DNA of 64,000 nucleotides from JAGQRJ01 sp041402045 (GTDB lineage Bacteria; Planctomycetota; J058): positions 62,001 through 126,000 of the forward strand of contig JAWKSZ010000004.1 in NCBI GenBank assembly GCA_041402045.1, given 5' to 3'. How positions within the stretch are numbered: the stretch's first letter is position 1; each line of letters starts with the position of its first letter. The notes below the pieces were generated by a model. It saw nothing but the letters and a program-made list of their open reading frames with translations. It had not been told where the DNA came from and did no database searches. This document shows, piece after piece, positions 7,153 through 16,608 of this stretch. The position numbers and the translations under genes are program-made.

Positions 7153-10100
7153 GATGCCTCCAGGGGATCGTCGACGGTCGCGCCAGCAGCGACGAGCGCG
7201 GGAGCGCCTGCCGGCTGCGGAGGAGCGGCCGTCTGGGGGTGGGAGAAACGGCCCGTCCACGAGTAGAGGACGGGCAATACGAGCAGGGTCAGAAGGGTGG
7301 CGCTGAGAATGCCACCGATCACGACGGTCGCGAGCGGTCGCTGGACTTCAGCCCCCATGCCGGTGCTGAACGCCATGGGCACGAAGCCGAAGGCGGCGAC
7401 CAAGGCTGTCATGAGGACGGGTCGCAAGCGGACAAGGGAGGCTTCTTCAATCGCCACAAGCAATGGAAGCCCGTCGTCGAGGAGCTTGCGCACGTAGGAG
7501 ATCAAGACCAAGCCGTTGAGGACGGCGATCCCAGAGAGCGCTATGAACCCGACTGCAGCCGAGATCGAGAAGGGCATGCCGCGAAGCCAGAGCGCGAACA
7601 CCCCGCCGACGGCCGCCAGCGGAACGGCGGTGAAGATACTCAGCGCGTCGACGACGGACCCATAGGTCACGTAGAGGAGTACGAACACGAGCAGGAGCGC
7701 GAGGGGGACGACGATTGCCAGCCGCGTTCGGGCGCGCTCCAGGTTCTCGAATTGACCGCCCCACTCCGTCCGGTAGCGTCCCGTTGTCGGGAGGGTCACG
7801 TTGGCGGCGACGGCGCGTTGGGCCTCTTCCACGAAGCTCCCCACGTCGCGTCCCCGCACGTTGCACTGCACGGTGATCCGTCGCAGGCCCCACTCGCGGG
7901 TGATCGTTGAAGGTCCTTCGACGACCTCGATCTTCGCCAAGCGCTTGAGCGGGATCCGCTCTCCGTGTGGGCCCGCGACGACCAGGGCCCCAATGGCCTC
8001 GGGGCTGCTGCGCAGATTCTCTGGCAGACGGACCACGAGGGGGAAGCGCAGCTGTCCTTCGACGACTTCGCCAAGGGGCTTGCTCCCGATGGCCTCGATC
8101 AAGTCGAGAACCGCGCGAGCCTGGACCCCATAACGTGCGAGCTGCTCCTGGTCGACGCGGATCTGCAGCACTGGCTGGCCAGTGATCTGCTCGGTGGTCA
8201 CGTCGACGGCACCGGGGATCCCGCGCAGGGTCGCCTCGACCTCGCGACCCTTCTCAACCAGGACGTCGAAGTCGTCCCCGTAGATCTTGACCGCCAGGTC
8301 TGCGCGGACGCCCGAGATCATTTCGTTGAGGCGCATTTCGATCGGCTGGGTCATGGCGATCCGCTGCCCCGGCATGTCACGGAGCTCGCGCTGGATCATG
8401 CGCTCGAGCTCTCCCTGCGTTTGAGCGCGCTTCCATTGGTCACGCGGCTTGAGGGAAATGAACATGTCGGACAACTCGACGCCCATCGGGTCGGTGGCCG
8501 TCTCGGCCGTCCCGATCCGCGTCCAGGTGTGAGCGACCTCGTCAGGGAAGGCCTTCAGGACCGCCTTCTCCATACGGGTCGCGTAGCGCACCGACTCGTC
8601 GAGGTCGGTCCCGGCCAAGCGGATCACATTGACCACCACCCCTCCCTCCGAGAGGCGCGGGACGAATTCAGACCCCAGTCCGCGAGCCATGAGCGCGGCC
8701 CCCAGGACCAGCAGGAGGGCGAACCCAGCCACTGCGACGCGCTGCCGCAGCGCCAGGCGCAGCACAGGGGCATAGAGCCAGCGCGCGGCGCGCACCAGCC
8801 ACGGCTCATGCTCGCGCACCTTCTTCGGCAGGACGAGGCTCGCCAGGACCGGCATGAGCGTCAGCGAGAGGACCAGCGAGCCGAAGAGCGCGAACACGAC
8901 CGTCAGCGCCATGGGTTGGAAGAGCTTCCCCTCGACGCCTTCCAGGGCCAGGATCGGAAGGTAGACGATGATGATGATCAGCTCGCCAAACATGGTCGGC
9001 CGTCGGACCTCGATCGCCGCGTCCCTGACGACGTCGATCTTCGGCCTGCGCCCTTGGTCCTCAGCCAGGCGGCGGACGACGTTCTCGATCATGATCACCG
9101 AGCTGTCGACGACCAGGCCGAAGTCGATCGCCCCCAGGCTCAAGAGGCTGGCAGCGATCCCGAAGCGGAGCATTCCGGAGAAAGCGAAGAGCATGGAGAG
9201 TGGGATCGCGACCGCGACGATCAGACCTGCTCGGAAATTGCCCAGAAACAGGAACAAGATCGCGATGACCAGCAGGCCGCCCTCGAACAGGTTCTTGCGG
9301 ACGGTCTCGATCACGTAGTCAACCAACTCGGTTCGGTCGTAGACCGCTTCCGCCTTGACGCCGGGCGGGAGGACAGGCTGGAGCGACGCCAGCTTGTCCT
9401 TGAGGCGCCACGTGACCTCGTGACTGCTCTCGCCCATGAGCATGAACCCCAACCCGAGGACGGCTTCGCCCTTCCCGTCGGCGGTCACCGCGCCGCGGCG
9501 GATCTCGTGTCCGATCTGGATTTCGGCCACGTCCCGCACACGGATCGGGACCCCGTCCACGGTGCGGACGACGATTCGCTCCAGCTGCTCGGTGGAGCCG
9601 GTTCGGCCGATCCCCTGGACGAGGAGCATGCCCCCCGCCTGGGAGACGTTGCCTCCTCCGACGTTGAAGTTGCCCGCCTGGACCGCGTCGATCACCTCGT
9701 CGAAGCGGAGCTTGTGCTCGATCAAGCGCACAGGGTCCACGCGGACTTGGTACTGCTTCTCGTAGCCTCCCCAGCTGTTGATCTCCGCGGCCCCGGGCAC
9801 GGTGCGCATGGCGGGCCGGATGACCCAGTCGTGGACTGTGCGCACTTCGGTCAGGTCATTGCCCTGCGCGCTGACGACGTAGTGGAAGACCTCGCCGAGG
9901 CCGGTCGAGACAGGCCCCATTTCTGGCTTCGTTAGGCCAGAGGGCAGCTCGACCGTGCCCAGGCGCTCGTTCACGAGCTGGCGGGCGAAGTAGATGTCCA
10001 CGCCGTCCTCGAAGACGACCACGACCTGCGAGAGCCCGAACTTCGAGATCGAACGCACGTTCTGGAGGCCGGGCAGCCCGCTGATCGCTTGCTCCACGGG

Positions 10101-10334
10101 GAACGTGATCTGGCGCTCCACCTCCTCGGGGGAGAGCGACGGGGCGACCGTGTTGATCTGGACCTGCACGGGGGTCGTGTCGGGGAACGCGTCGATGTCG
10201 AGGCGTTGGAGGGAGAACACTCCCAGGGCCACGAAGGCGAGCGCTCCGGCGATCACGACGAGCCGGTTGCGCAGGGACCAAGTGATGATCGCGTTCAATG
10301 CCCCGCGGGGTTCAGGCGGGCTAATCGTCGGCAC
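7149..10334 (-). CDS. czcA: CzcA-like heavy-metal RND efflux permease
   Basis: 1061-aa inner-membrane RND pump of the HME family, normal length. The fourth-helix signature reads GAIDFGLVVDSSVIMIEN, i.e. the DFGx3D form known from Zn2+/Co2+/Cd2+ exporters, not the AIGx3D form of Cu/Ag pumps. Two large periplasmic loops and twelve helices are arranged as in CzcA. The GTG start overlaps the end of the adaptor gene by 14 bases; the stop overlaps the following lipoprotein start by GTGA. It would work with the adaptor and channel encoded just upstream to expel divalent cations across both membranes by proton exchange. Confidence 0.92.
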   Translation of the reverse strand: MPTISPPEPRGALNAIITWSLRNRLVVIAGALAFVALGVFSLQRLDIDAFPDTTPVQVQINTVAPSLSPEEVERQITFPVEQAISGLPGLQNVRSISKFGLSQVVVVFEDGVDIYFARQLVNERLGTVELPSGLTKPEMGPVSTGLGEVFHYVVSAQGNDLTEVRTVHDWVIRPAMRTVPGAAEINSWGGYEKQYQVRVDPVRLIEHKLRFDEVIDAVQAGNFNVGGGNVSQAGGMLLVQGIGRTGSTEQLERIVVRTVDGVPIRVRDVAEIQIGHEIRRGAVTADGKGEAVLGLGFMLMGESSHEVTWRLKDKLASLQPVLPPGVKAEAVYDRTELVDYVIETVRKNLFEGGLLVIAILFLFLGNFRAGLIVAVAIPLSMLFAFSGMLRFGIAASLLSLGAIDFGLVVDSSVIMIENVVRRLAEDQGRRPKIDVVRDAAIEVRRPTMFGELIIIIVYLPILALEGVEGKLFQPMALTVVFALFGSLVLSLTLMPVLASLVLPKKVREHEPWLVRAARWLYAPVLRLALRQRVAVAGFALLLVLGAALMARGLGSEFVPRLSEGGVVVNVIRLAGTDLDESVRYATRMEKAVLKAFPDEVAHTWTRIGTAETATDPMGVELSDMFISLKPRDQWKRAQTQGELERMIQRELRDMPGQRIAMTQPIEMRLNEMISGVRADLAVKIYGDDFDVLVEKGREVEATLRGIPGAVDVTTEQITGQPVLQIRVDQEQLARYGVQARAVLDLIEAIGSKPLGEVVEGQLRFPLVVRLPENLRSSPEAIGALVVAGPHGERIPLKRLAKIEVVEGPSTITREWGLRRITVQCNVRGRDVGSFVEEAQRAVAANVTLPTTGRYRTEWGGQFENLERARTRLAIVVPLALLLVFVLLYVTYGSVVDALSIFTAVPLAAVGGVFALWLRGMPFSISAAVGFIALSGIAVLNGLVLISYVRKLLDDGLPLLVAIEEASLVRLRPVLMTALVAAFGFVPMAFSTGMGAEVQRPLATVVIGGILSATLLTLLVLPVLYSWTGRFSHPQTAAPPQPAGAPALVAAGATVDDPLEAS

Positions 10335-12012
10335 AGCCAGCTCCCAATCGACTCTTCAGGACGTCGGCTTTCAGCACGTGGCTTCCGCGTGTGGCGACGA
10401 CTTCGCCAGCCACGAGCCCCACCCGGATCTCGGTGAAGCCGCGCTGGCGCACGCCGACCACGACCTTTCGCGGTTGGAAGATCTGGTCCGCGACCCGCAC
10501 GAACACGACGTGGCAGCAGCCCTCCCAGTGCACGGCTTCGCTGGGAACAGCGATTGCGCTGGGCGCGTCCCGTACGCTCACACTCGCGCGGCCAAAGACG
10601 TTGGCCCGCAGGGCGCCGTCTGGGTTGTCCACGACCGCGCGGGCCAGCACCGTTCGTGTGCGGTCATTGACCTCAGTGCTGATCCAAGAGAGCGCCCCCC
10701 GAGCGATCGCGCCAGAGCCTCCTTCGGGGCGAAAGACGAGCGACTGGCCCGCCGCGAGCAAGTGCGCCTCGTCCTGCGGCACCGACGCCTCCACCCACAT
10801 TTTGGTGGTATCAGCCACGACGAACGCGGACTGGGCTCCCTTCAGGACTTCACCCGTCACGACTCCACGCTCGACCACGACTCCGCTCAGCCCGGCCGTC
10901 AGCGGGATCAGGTTCGCGGTCCTCGCGCTCACAGGCAGGGAGTCCTTGATCTCCTGTGGGACACCCAGGAAGCGGGTCTGCTCGGCCAGCTCCTGCTCGC
11001 CCAGTTCTTTGAGCGCCTCGAGGTCGCACGGCAGGCCCAGGTTCTGGAGGGCCTGTTGGGCGTTGAACAGGTCGACCCTCGCCTTGCGCAGCGCGGCCGC
11101 AGCCTCTTGCGTCTCGCCTGCCGTGCGCAGGCCAGTGGCCGCAGCCGTCTGAACTCGGGCGTGCGTTTGGGTCTGGAGTTCGAAGTCTGCGAGGGCCTCC
11201 AGCAGACTCGCCTTCGCGCGGCCGACGTCTTGGGAGTCCAGCAGCGCCAGCACCTGCCCAGCCTGGACCCGCTGACCGACCTCCGCACCGACCCACGCCA
11301 CGATCCCCGGGACGCGCGCCGAGACTCGGCCTACGCGCGTCTGGTCATACGAGACCTCGGCCAATGCCTTCACGGTCGCGCGCATGGGGCGTTGCTGCAC
11401 TTGCTCGAGGGACACGTCCGCCTTGGCGAACGCGGCGGGTGACGCGAACTGCACGTAGGCCAGGTGGATTTGGCAGTTGCGGGCGTTGGTCAGCCGCAGC
11501 GCGTCGTCCTTCCACGTCACTTCGCGTCCCTCTGTGGGGGGCGCTGTTCCCTTCACTGCGACCTCCGGGTGGCAGGTCGTGCACTGCGACTCGGGGACTC
11601 CGTGCTCCCGACACCAGTCCGCTGCGGCAGCCCCCGTCAGGATCTCGGGGTGGCACACCGTGCACTTGGACTCCGGCACGCCGTGCTCCTTACACCAGTC
11701 GTTGGCGTTGCCACCCGCGAGCGACGGGTTGCAGGCCAGGCAGCGGGACTGAGGCACGTTGTGGGCCTCGCACCAGTCCTCAGCGGGCGCTGCTGCGCTC
11801 GTGGAGCGCGCCGGGATCTTCCACCCAGTGCTGTGTCCGTAGAAGCCCAGGGCACCCAGGCCCAGCAGAACCAGGGCCGTGGGCGCTGCGGCGAGGGCAC
11901 GCGACGACCATGACGGGCGTTGGCTCTCAGCACTCGGAGCAAGCTCTTCAGGCTCGTCCAATGCGATCTCAGGGGCGGGAGGCGTGGACTGAGCGTTCGG
12001 GGTGTCGGTCAC
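10321..12012 (-). CDS. czcB: CzcB-like adaptor with three DWCxEHGVPESxCxxC repeats
   Basis: 563-aa membrane-fusion protein. A membrane anchor (about residues 40-60) is followed by three tandem Cys/His motifs at about residues 79, 105 and 132 (DWCEAHNVPQSRCLAC, DWCKEHGVPESKCTVC, DWCREHGVPESQCTTC). Then come the usual HlyD parts: barrel-sandwich halves (VSARVPGIVAWV...VQAGQVLALLDS), helical hairpin and beta barrel (TTKMWVEASVPQDEAH). The repeats extend the N-terminus by about 100 residues compared with standard adaptors and probably capture metal in the periplasm. ATGA overlap with the upstream czcC start codon region and the 14-base overlap with czcA show one operon. Confidence 0.88.
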   Translation of the reverse strand: MTDTPNAQSTPPAPEIALDEPEELAPSAESQRPSWSSRALAAAPTALVLLGLGALGFYGHSTGWKIPARSTSAAAPAEDWCEAHNVPQSRCLACNPSLAGGNANDWCKEHGVPESKCTVCHPEILTGAAAADWCREHGVPESQCTTCHPEVAVKGTAPPTEGREVTWKDDALRLTNARNCQIHLAYVQFASPAAFAKADVSLEQVQQRPMRATVKALAEVSYDQTRVGRVSARVPGIVAWVGAEVGQRVQAGQVLALLDSQDVGRAKASLLEALADFELQTQTHARVQTAAATGLRTAGETQEAAAALRKARVDLFNAQQALQNLGLPCDLEALKELGEQELAEQTRFLGVPQEIKDSLPVSARTANLIPLTAGLSGVVVERGVVTGEVLKGAQSAFVVADTTKMWVEASVPQDEAHLLAAGQSLVFRPEGGSGAIARGALSWISTEVNDRTRTVLARAVVDNPDGALRANVFGRASVSVRDAPSAIAVPSEAVHWEGCCHVVFVRVADQIFQPRKVVVGVRQRGFTEIRVGLVAGEVVATRGSHVLKADVLKSRLGAGCADD

Positions 12013-13370
12013 GGGAGTGCTTCCTTCAAGGGAGTTCCGGTGGCAGCCTCCAGGCGAATGACGGCCGCCTGGTAGCGGGAGAGGGAGGACAGGTATTCGC
12101 GGCGGATTCCGAGGGCCCGCTGCTGCGCGATCAGCCAGTCGAGCGTGCCCAGTTCCTTGAGCTTCAGACCCTGCTCCAGCAGCGTCGTGGTGCGCTCGAG
12201 GGCTGGGAGCAGGTGCTGCTGCTGCAGGTCGATTTCGAGCTTTGCCCGGCGCAGACCGGCGAGGGCGTCGTGAGCTTCAGCGCGGAGTCCGTGGAGGACC
12301 ACGCGGTACTCAGCGCGCAGGCGACCTCGCAGGGTCTCCTTGGCGGCGATCGCCCCTTCGTTCTGATTGAAGATCGGCAGCTCGATCATGAAGCCTGGCC
12401 CGACGTAGTAGTCACCGCCGGGCTCGCGGTCGAAGGCGACGCCGATCGAGAGGCGTGGGTACTGGCGGTAGATCGCGAGACGCAGCTCGTGTTCGCCGCG
12501 CTCATAGGCGAGAGCCCGCGCCTGGAGTTCGAAGCGTCCCCCCAGCAGGCGTCGTTCGATCTCTGCCTCGTCCACCGCTTCGAAGACGGTCACTTCGAGC
12601 GGCGACGCCTCCTCCGAGAGGGGCACTGACAGGTGCGGAGGCAGCCCGAGCAGCTTGTTCAGTTGGCGGCGGCTGTTTCCGACCTCTGCCTCCGCGCGCA
12701 ACAGGTCGCGAGCCTGCGAGTGCACACCGAGCTCTGCCAAGGTCGTGTCGAGCGCCGTGCCTTCCCCGATCGCCTGTCGCCGTTGGAGCAGCTCCAAGGC
12801 TTGGCGCTGGACCTTCACCTGTTCTGCGAGCAGCCGCTGGTCTTGCACTGCGACGCGGACCCGCAGGTAAGCGGCTCGAACCTGGGCGACGAGACGCCAC
12901 TCGGCAGCGAGGACCCCCGCCTCGGCTTCCCGAGTGCCGGCCTCAGCTGCGTCTTGGCGCGCGAATCGCTCCCAGACGCGAAGGACCTCGGTCAGCCATT
13001 GGCCACCCATGGTGACGCCGGGCGCGCCATCGACTCCGGGAAGCCAGGAGATCCCGATCTTCGGGTTTGGCCACTGGCCCGCGGCGATCAAGCGCGCGTC
13101 GGCCTCACCCGTCGCGAATCTGCGGGCATGCAGCTCGGGATTGAGGGTGAGTGCGAGCCCGACCGCCTCTGCCTCACTCAGGCCGTCGGTTGGATCGAAC
13201 GAGCTGGGGCCGCCCGCCTCCTGCCCTGGGAGTGAGCGGTCAACGACGACGTCGAGCCCTATCCCCTGCAGTCGCCGAAGCTCAGCTTCGGGGTTGAGTG
13301 GGTCAGGTTCGTAAGACTTGCAGCCGGCGAGGAGCAGGACGAGTGCTCCGACGCCGTACATGAGACGCAT
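12009..13370 (-). CDS. czcC: CzcC-like outer-membrane efflux channel
   Basis: About 453-aa TolC-family lipoprotein. The ATG at 13370 is chosen because GGAGG lies 6 bases upstream; the open frame extends to 13424 without a signal. The leader MRLMYGVGALVLLLAGC gives a lipobox, followed by KSYEPDPLNPEAELRRL, nearly the same opening as the broken paralogue at 2966. The rest is two repeats of the long alpha-helical barrel pattern. It is the first member of the czcC-czcB-czcA-lipoprotein-zntA set and the exit duct of that pump. Confidence 0.88.
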   Translation of the reverse strand: MRLMYGVGALVLLLAGCKSYEPDPLNPEAELRRLQGIGLDVVVDRSLPGQEAGGPSSFDPTDGLSEAEAVGLALTLNPELHARRFATGEADARLIAAGQWPNPKIGISWLPGVDGAPGVTMGGQWLTEVLRVWERFARQDAAEAGTREAEAGVLAAEWRLVAQVRAAYLRVRVAVQDQRLLAEQVKVQRQALELLQRRQAIGEGTALDTTLAELGVHSQARDLLRAEAEVGNSRRQLNKLLGLPPHLSVPLSEEASPLEVTVFEAVDEAEIERRLLGGRFELQARALAYERGEHELRLAIYRQYPRLSIGVAFDREPGGDYYVGPGFMIELPIFNQNEGAIAAKETLRGRLRAEYRVVLHGLRAEAHDALAGLRRAKLEIDLQQQHLLPALERTTTLLEQGLKLKELGTLDWLIAQQRALGIRREYLSSLSRYQAAVIRLEAATGTPLKEALP

Positions 13371-13436
13371 GGATCCCTCCGAGGAACGGATTCCCGATGC
13401 CCACGTGGCACCGGGCCGAATCAACCTCGGAGTGGA

Positions 13437-13919
13437 TTAGCAGCGAATGACGACCGTCTGGAGGTCTCGTCGAGGAGGTGGAGCGCCGCTGGGTGGGATC
13501 GGCTGGGGCCAATACACCCGGGGCGTGAAGGTCCACGGCGACGGCGTCGCGTGGATCAGTGCGATGGGGGCTACCCAGTTCGGAGAGGAGCTAGGTGTCC
13601 ACTCCTGCGTAGAGCCGAGAAGGTAGTCACGGCAACCGTCGTCGTGCCCCTCGGCACCCGGGCCTTCGTGGGACTCGTGATCCAAGGTCTCGCCGTCGGT
13701 GCAGCAGTCCGCCGTGGAGCAACACGTCGCCCAGGTGAGCTCGAGCCCCGAGTGGTCGTCGTGGACACAGAGAGACAAGAAGCCCGAACTGGACAGGCCG
13801 AGGGCCACGGCCACGACGGAGAGAAGGAGGTTGCGAAACACAGTCGGCACGAGGGGAGGGTAGCGAACACGGGAACGCCTGTCTACGGAAGAGCCAGAAT
13901 CAGGCGCTGCCTGGCTCAT
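13437..13919 (-). CDS. Small Cys/His-rich secreted protein upstream of czcCBA
   Basis: About 160 aa from ATG 13919, or about 137 aa from the GTG at 13850 that sits right before the signal-like helix (VFRNLLLSVVAVALGLSSSG). Motifs in order: LC-VHDDH, TCCSTADCC, a His-rich stretch (DHESHEGPGAEGHDDGC) and the C-terminal LQTVVIRC. It shares order and tail with the proteins at 3077-3490 and 3563-3964 and again lies directly upstream of a czcC gene. No known family recognised. Neither start has a convincing ribosome-binding site. Likely periplasmic, possibly metal-binding (inference). Confidence 0.58.
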   Translation of the reverse strand: MSQAAPDSGSSVDRRSRVRYPPLVPTVFRNLLLSVVAVALGLSSSGFLSLCVHDDHSGLELTWATCCSTADCCTDGETLDHESHEGPGAEGHDDGCRDYLLGSTQEWTPSSSPNWVAPIALIHATPSPWTFTPRVYWPQPIPPSGAPPPRRDLQTVVIRC

Positions 13920-14041
13920 GAGTTCGACCCCGCATGCTTCTGAGCTGTGGTATCCGTGGCCACGACACGGCTGGATCGGTGCGCTTGCCACTGCTTGCAG
14001 AGGGCGTAGTGGACCGGAATCAGCGCGAGCGTGTGGATCAT
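13916..14041 (-). pseudogene. Probable C-terminal remnant of an RND permease
   Basis: A short frame encodes about 41 residues beginning SSMIHTLALIPVHYAL and CKQWQAHR. From memory, the last helix of CusA-type permeases has this look (S-S-x-x-H-T-L-x-x-x-P-V-Y-Y-A-L followed by a basic end). Upstream there is an in-frame TGA after six codons and nothing else of the permease. The piece lies between a copper-resistance gene set that has a channel and oxidase but no adaptor or pump, and the czc operon. A deletion that removed most of a cus permease would explain it. The match is by eye over about 22 residues. Confidence 0.35.
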
Positions 14042-14072
14042 GGAGGAGACGAGGGCTCAGATCTTAGGAGAA

Positions 14073-14225
14073 CTACTCGCCTTGAACGTCGTTTGACGGG
14101 GGCCCCGACTGCAGCGAAGCGTCGAAGCCGCCGGTGAGGGCTCCATAGACCGCCACGCACAGGATCACTGCCAGTGCGCCAGCCAAGAGCCAGCGGTCGT
14201 AGGACGAGCGCTCGCAACAACTCAT
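14073..14225 (-). CDS. 50-residue single-pass membrane peptide (MSCCE...)
   Basis: ATG at 14225 lies six bases after the stop of the BNR-like gene, with GGGGAG about 12 bases upstream. The peptide begins MSCCERSSYDRWLL, has one transmembrane helix (LLAGALAVILCVAVYGALTGG) and a short polar end SNDVQGE before TAG at 14073-14075. A CC pair before the helix would be cytoplasmic or at the membrane surface. Coupled position at the end of the copper operon suggests it is expressed; coding status is not proven by length. No family recognised. Confidence 0.45.
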   Translation of the reverse strand: MSCCERSSYDRWLLAGALAVILCVAVYGALTGGFDASLQSGPPSNDVQGE

Positions 14226-14231
14226 GGCGCC

Positions 14232-15335
14232 CTACTCCCCGCCCCGGATCCGGAGGAAGCCGCCGGTCGGGAGCCCGAGCAAGAAGCCTCCAGGCGCTCG
14301 GTCCAGCCGTCCGCTTCGTCCACCGTTCCAGAGTTCCCTGTAACCGGTCTCACGCCCTTCGTCCCACAGGAGGAGGATGTGGCCCTCCCCGTCTACCGCG
14401 GTCGCGTAGTAGCGTCCGCGCCCGAGGCGCTCTGGGGCGCTAAAGCGGCTCGGCCCCCGCAGCGTCGAAGCCGACTGGACGTCCTGGTCCTTCCGCCACG
14501 CCACGACCGCGGCGAGGCTCTTCCCCTGGCCCGCGATCGCGAGCGACGGGCCAGCCATGGGGCAGCCGTTGAACTCCCACTGGTCGTTCGACACCTGCGC
14601 CGCGGTCACGCGCCCGCGATCCACGCGGAGGAGCTGGATCTCCTTGCGATTTCGCTCACTCGAGCGATAGCTGATCCACAGCTTGCCGTCGGCATCGATC
14701 GCCAGGGCCGGCTGGCAGCAGGGGCACACACCAGGTGCGCGCTCGGTGAGCTTGACGTCCTGGCCGAAGGTCTGGCCGCCATCGGTGCTGCTCGCCATGT
14801 AGAGCTCGCTCGCGACGTTGTCTCCCGCTCGCTTCCCGTCGCGTCCGTCGACCCACACCACGTAGACCCGGTTCTGCGGCCCGCCGATCAGCGCCGGCAT
14901 GTCGACGCCCTCCGCTCGGTCGCTCACGCGGACTGGCGCCCACGTCTGCCCGCGGTCGTTGGACCGGACCAGGTGCAGGCCGCCTCGCACCTGCCACATC
15001 ACCAGCAGGGCATCCTCCGTCGCGTGCAGCCAGGGGCCCCGCTCCCCGCCAGCGGTCACCTCGGGGCCCTCGCGGTCGACGGGGAGCGGTTCCCCGAGCG
15101 CGTCTGGGGTCCCGCGGCGGTAGAAGCACCGTTTGTCCTTGGCGTAGACGACGTGGAGCGTCTCACCGACCAGCATGGCCCGGACGAAGTCCGCTTGGTC
15201 GGGGAGGGTCAGCTCGCGAACCGGCTCACTCGCCGCGCAGGGAGAGAGGCCGACGACCAACGCGCAAGCGGCGAGCGCAGCAGACTTCAGGATCCCCCGT
15301 GGAGCGCGATCAGATTGGAGTCCAGCCACGGTCAC
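14232..15335 (-). CDS. Secreted BNR-repeat (exo-alpha-sialidase-like fold) protein
   Basis: 367 aa with an N-terminal signal (ILKSAALAACALVVGLSPCAA). The body has BNR/Asp-box-like repeats (RSNDRGQTW, SSTDGGQTF) typical of six-bladed beta-propellers, and a CPCC motif (GVCPCCQPALAID). The Asp boxes show the fold, not a sialidase activity; no catalytic Arg triad could be confirmed by eye. The GTG start overlaps the multicopper-oxidase stop (GTGA), so it belongs to the copper operon. CPCC and operon position suggest a role with exported copper (inference). Confidence 0.7.
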   Translation of the reverse strand: MTVAGLQSDRAPRGILKSAALAACALVVGLSPCAASEPVRELTLPDQADFVRAMLVGETLHVVYAKDKRCFYRRGTPDALGEPLPVDREGPEVTAGGERGPWLHATEDALLVMWQVRGGLHLVRSNDRGQTWAPVRVSDRAEGVDMPALIGGPQNRVYVVWVDGRDGKRAGDNVASELYMASSTDGGQTFGQDVKLTERAPGVCPCCQPALAIDADGKLWISYRSSERNRKEIQLLRVDRGRVTAAQVSNDQWEFNGCPMAGPSLAIAGQGKSLAAVVAWRKDQDVQSASTLRGPSRFSAPERLGRGRYYATAVDGEGHILLLWDEGRETGYRELWNGGRSGRLDRAPGGFLLGLPTGGFLRIRGGE

Positions 15336-16594
15336 TCCACCTTCCAGGCGCGGGTGCCCTCAGGGTACTGATACCAGCCAGGGTCCTGGTCGTAGCCGCG
15401 GGGCAGCTCGTCGCGGACCTTGAGGATCGTGAACATGCCGCCCATCTCCACGTTCCCGAAGGGACCCCTGCCGCCCATCATGGGCAGGGTGTTCTCCGGT
15501 CCCGGCATGTGCCCCGCCATGTCCTGCATGTCGGCCATGCCCGTCTGCCCCATCGCCATGTAGCCCGGGAGCAAGGCGCGGATCTTCCGCTCGACCTGCC
15601 CCAGGTCCGCGCCCATCGCGTTCGGGATCTCGTGGCCCATGGGGTTCATGGTGTGGTGCGACTTGTGACAGTGGAAGGCCCAGTCGCCCGGCACGTCGGC
15701 CACGAACTCGATGTCGCGTGTGCTCCCGACGGGCACGGGGACGGTGGTCTGCGGCCACTGCCCAGCTTCGGGGATTCGGCCGCCGTCGGTCGCGGCCACC
15801 TTGAACGAGTAGCCGTGCAGGTGCATGGGGTGCTGGTCCATGCTGAGGTTCCCCAGCCGGATCCGCACGCGGTCGCCCGTCTTGACCACCAGCGGCGAGG
15901 TCCCCGGGAACACCTTCCCGTTGAAGGTGAAGATGTTGAAATCGAGCATCACACTCGGGTCGGGGCGATACGTGCCGGGGTGGATCGCCCACTCGTGGAG
16001 CATGATCGCGTAGTCGCGGTCGGTCGCCGGCGTCGGCCGCTCGCGCGGGTGGACGATGAACATGCCCATCATCCCTACGGCCATCTGCACCATCTCGTCG
16101 GCGTGGGGATGGTACATGAACGTGCCGTGTTGGCGGAGCGTGAACTCGTAGGCGTACGTCTCCCCGGGCTTGATCTGGGGCTGGTTTAGCCCGCCGACCC
16201 CGTCCATTCCGCAGGGGAGGAGGATCCCGTGCCAGTGCACGGTGGTGTGCTCGGGCAGCCGGTTCGTGACCAGGATCCGGACCCGGTCCCCCTCCACCGC
16301 CTCGATCGTCGGCCCCGGAGTACGCCCGTTGTAGCCCCAGCAGCGAACCTTCATGTCGGGTGCGAACTCCTGCTCGAAGGCCTCGGCGACGAGGTGATAC
16401 TCCTTCACCCCGTTCTTGATCGTCGGCTCGAGCGTCGCCCCGTCGAGGGTCACGACGGGCGTGAACGCGCCAGCGCGGCCTGGGCGCGCGGCCTGGGCCG
16501 GGTCGCCGTCACCGTCCTGGCCACGGGCCCGGCGCCAGAGCAGGAGCGGGCTCGCCAGCAGGCTGGAGAGGAGCATTTGTCTGCGGGTCCACAT
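15332..16594 (-). CDS. Tat-exported multicopper oxidase (CopA/CueO type)
   Basis: About 420 aa from ATG 16594, chosen for GGAGG six bases upstream and because it places a twin-arginine signal (TRRQMLLSSLLASPLLL) at the very start; a long frame upstream is a shadow of the channel gene. Copper ligands are visible in order: HWHG (about 120), YHPHADEM (about 161), HPMHLHGYSF and HCHKSHHTM. Near the C-terminus is a Met/His-rich stretch (MGQTGMADMQDMAGHM) like those of copper-tolerance oxidases. It would oxidise Cu+ to the less toxic Cu2+ in the periplasm. It follows the cusC-like gene by 14 bases and overlaps the next gene. Confidence 0.88.
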   Translation of the reverse strand: MWTRRQMLLSSLLASPLLLWRRARGQDGDGDPAQAARPGRAGAFTPVVTLDGATLEPTIKNGVKEYHLVAEAFEQEFAPDMKVRCWGYNGRTPGPTIEAVEGDRVRILVTNRLPEHTTVHWHGILLPCGMDGVGGLNQPQIKPGETYAYEFTLRQHGTFMYHPHADEMVQMAVGMMGMFIVHPRERPTPATDRDYAIMLHEWAIHPGTYRPDPSVMLDFNIFTFNGKVFPGTSPLVVKTGDRVRIRLGNLSMDQHPMHLHGYSFKVAATDGGRIPEAGQWPQTTVPVPVGSTRDIEFVADVPGDWAFHCHKSHHTMNPMGHEIPNAMGADLGQVERKIRALLPGYMAMGQTGMADMQDMAGHMPGPENTLPMMGGRGPFGNVEMGGMFTILKVRDELPRGYDQDPGWYQYPEGTRAWKVE

Positions 16595-16608
16595 CGTGGC
16601 CTCCGATC

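Noticed and set aside
7965..9935. Long plus-strand open frame of 656 codons
   Set aside because: Antisense shadow of czcA; composition is the His/Asp/Arg-rich type produced by reading GC-rich genes backwards.
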